64,000 nt of DNA, taken from assembly GCA_026225945.1 (NCBI GenBank), contig JAMJFZ010004066.1, positions 1-64,000 on the forward strand, in the 5' to 3' direction. Both the position numbers and the translations under genes were made by a program. Shown piece after piece: positions 63,898-64,000 of the stretch (position 1 is the stretch's first letter; every line of letters begins with the position of its first letter). The stretch comes from Cricetomys ansorgei (Eukaryota; Chordata; Mammalia; Rodentia; Nesomyidae). The notes beneath the pieces are model-generated. The model made no database searches, had not been told where the DNA came from, and saw only the letters and a list, made by a program, of their open reading frames with translations.

Positions 63898-64000
63898 GAT
63901 TGGCCAGTTGTGGTAGCATAGCCTTGTGATCCTAGGATTGGAGAGGCTACTGCAAAATGCTGGTGAATTGGGAGCTACCCTGGGCTACATGGGGAGAACT
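63898..64000 (+). mobile_element. Old B1/proto-B1, reaching the window edge
   Basis: 'ggccagttgtggtagcatag' and 'accctgggctacatggggag'; the tail lies beyond the window. Confidence 0.65.

Overview
This window looks like ordinary rodent nuclear DNA, and on balance intergenic or intronic. The organism call rests on the SINEs: tRNA-derived B2, B3 and B4 and ID, 7SL-derived B1 and proto-B1, the ID-B1 composite RSINE1/B4, and the rodent hAT element URR1, mixed with older mammalian L2, MIR, L1M, MaLR and MER5-like relics. Many B1 copies carry the wording 'gatctctgtgagttcgagg' rather than the mouse form, which points to a cricetid (vole, hamster or deer mouse). That family-level call is an inference. 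There are no operons, CRISPR arrays, tRNA or rRNA genes, and no intact long gene. Almost every long open frame lies in a simple repeat or a SINE.

Layout. 0-4 kb: an antisense L1M 3' end split by SINEs, then a 0.74 kb purine tract. 4-13 kb: SINEs, an LTR-like unit at 7.3-7.8 kb and a possible short terminal exon at 8.85 kb. 13-17 kb: rodent repeats, a CpG-rich stretch with a GC box and splice donor (14.26-14.6 kb) and a MaLR relic. 17.3-18.3 kb: a 1 kb CA/CACGTG array with a 276-bp higher-order period. 18.9-28 kb: SINEs, MaLR relics and a 0.94 kb rodent repeat. 28-35 kb: SINEs and microsatellites. 35.28-36.07 kb: a 9-bp-unit minisatellite open in all forward frames. 37-44 kb: three URR1 copies with diverged 8-bp target duplications, L2, MIR and a possible minus-strand exon. 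44-50 kb: two L1M fragments and more SINEs. 50.5-51.6 kb: the most GC- and CpG-rich part of the window. 51.8-64 kb: SINE clusters (one clean B2-inside-B3 nest), an LTR with TATA box and poly(A) signal at 60.45-60.9 kb, and possible minus-strand exons.

Genes. No gene could be recognised. Several short open segments are bounded by good splice sites. On the minus strand the main ones are 63373-63524, 58829-58924, 51818-52077, 41644-41866 and 34772-34885; on the plus strand they are 8846-8917 and 19165-19214. The 63.4 kb segment ends, and the 41.7 kb segment begins, at a codon boundary, so those two could belong to one minus-strand gene. They are predictions without homology or transcript support, and some are probably chance. 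No previously undescribed system could be demonstrated. The features most worth checking are the minus-strand exon candidates, the two CpG-rich blocks and the two large tandem arrays.
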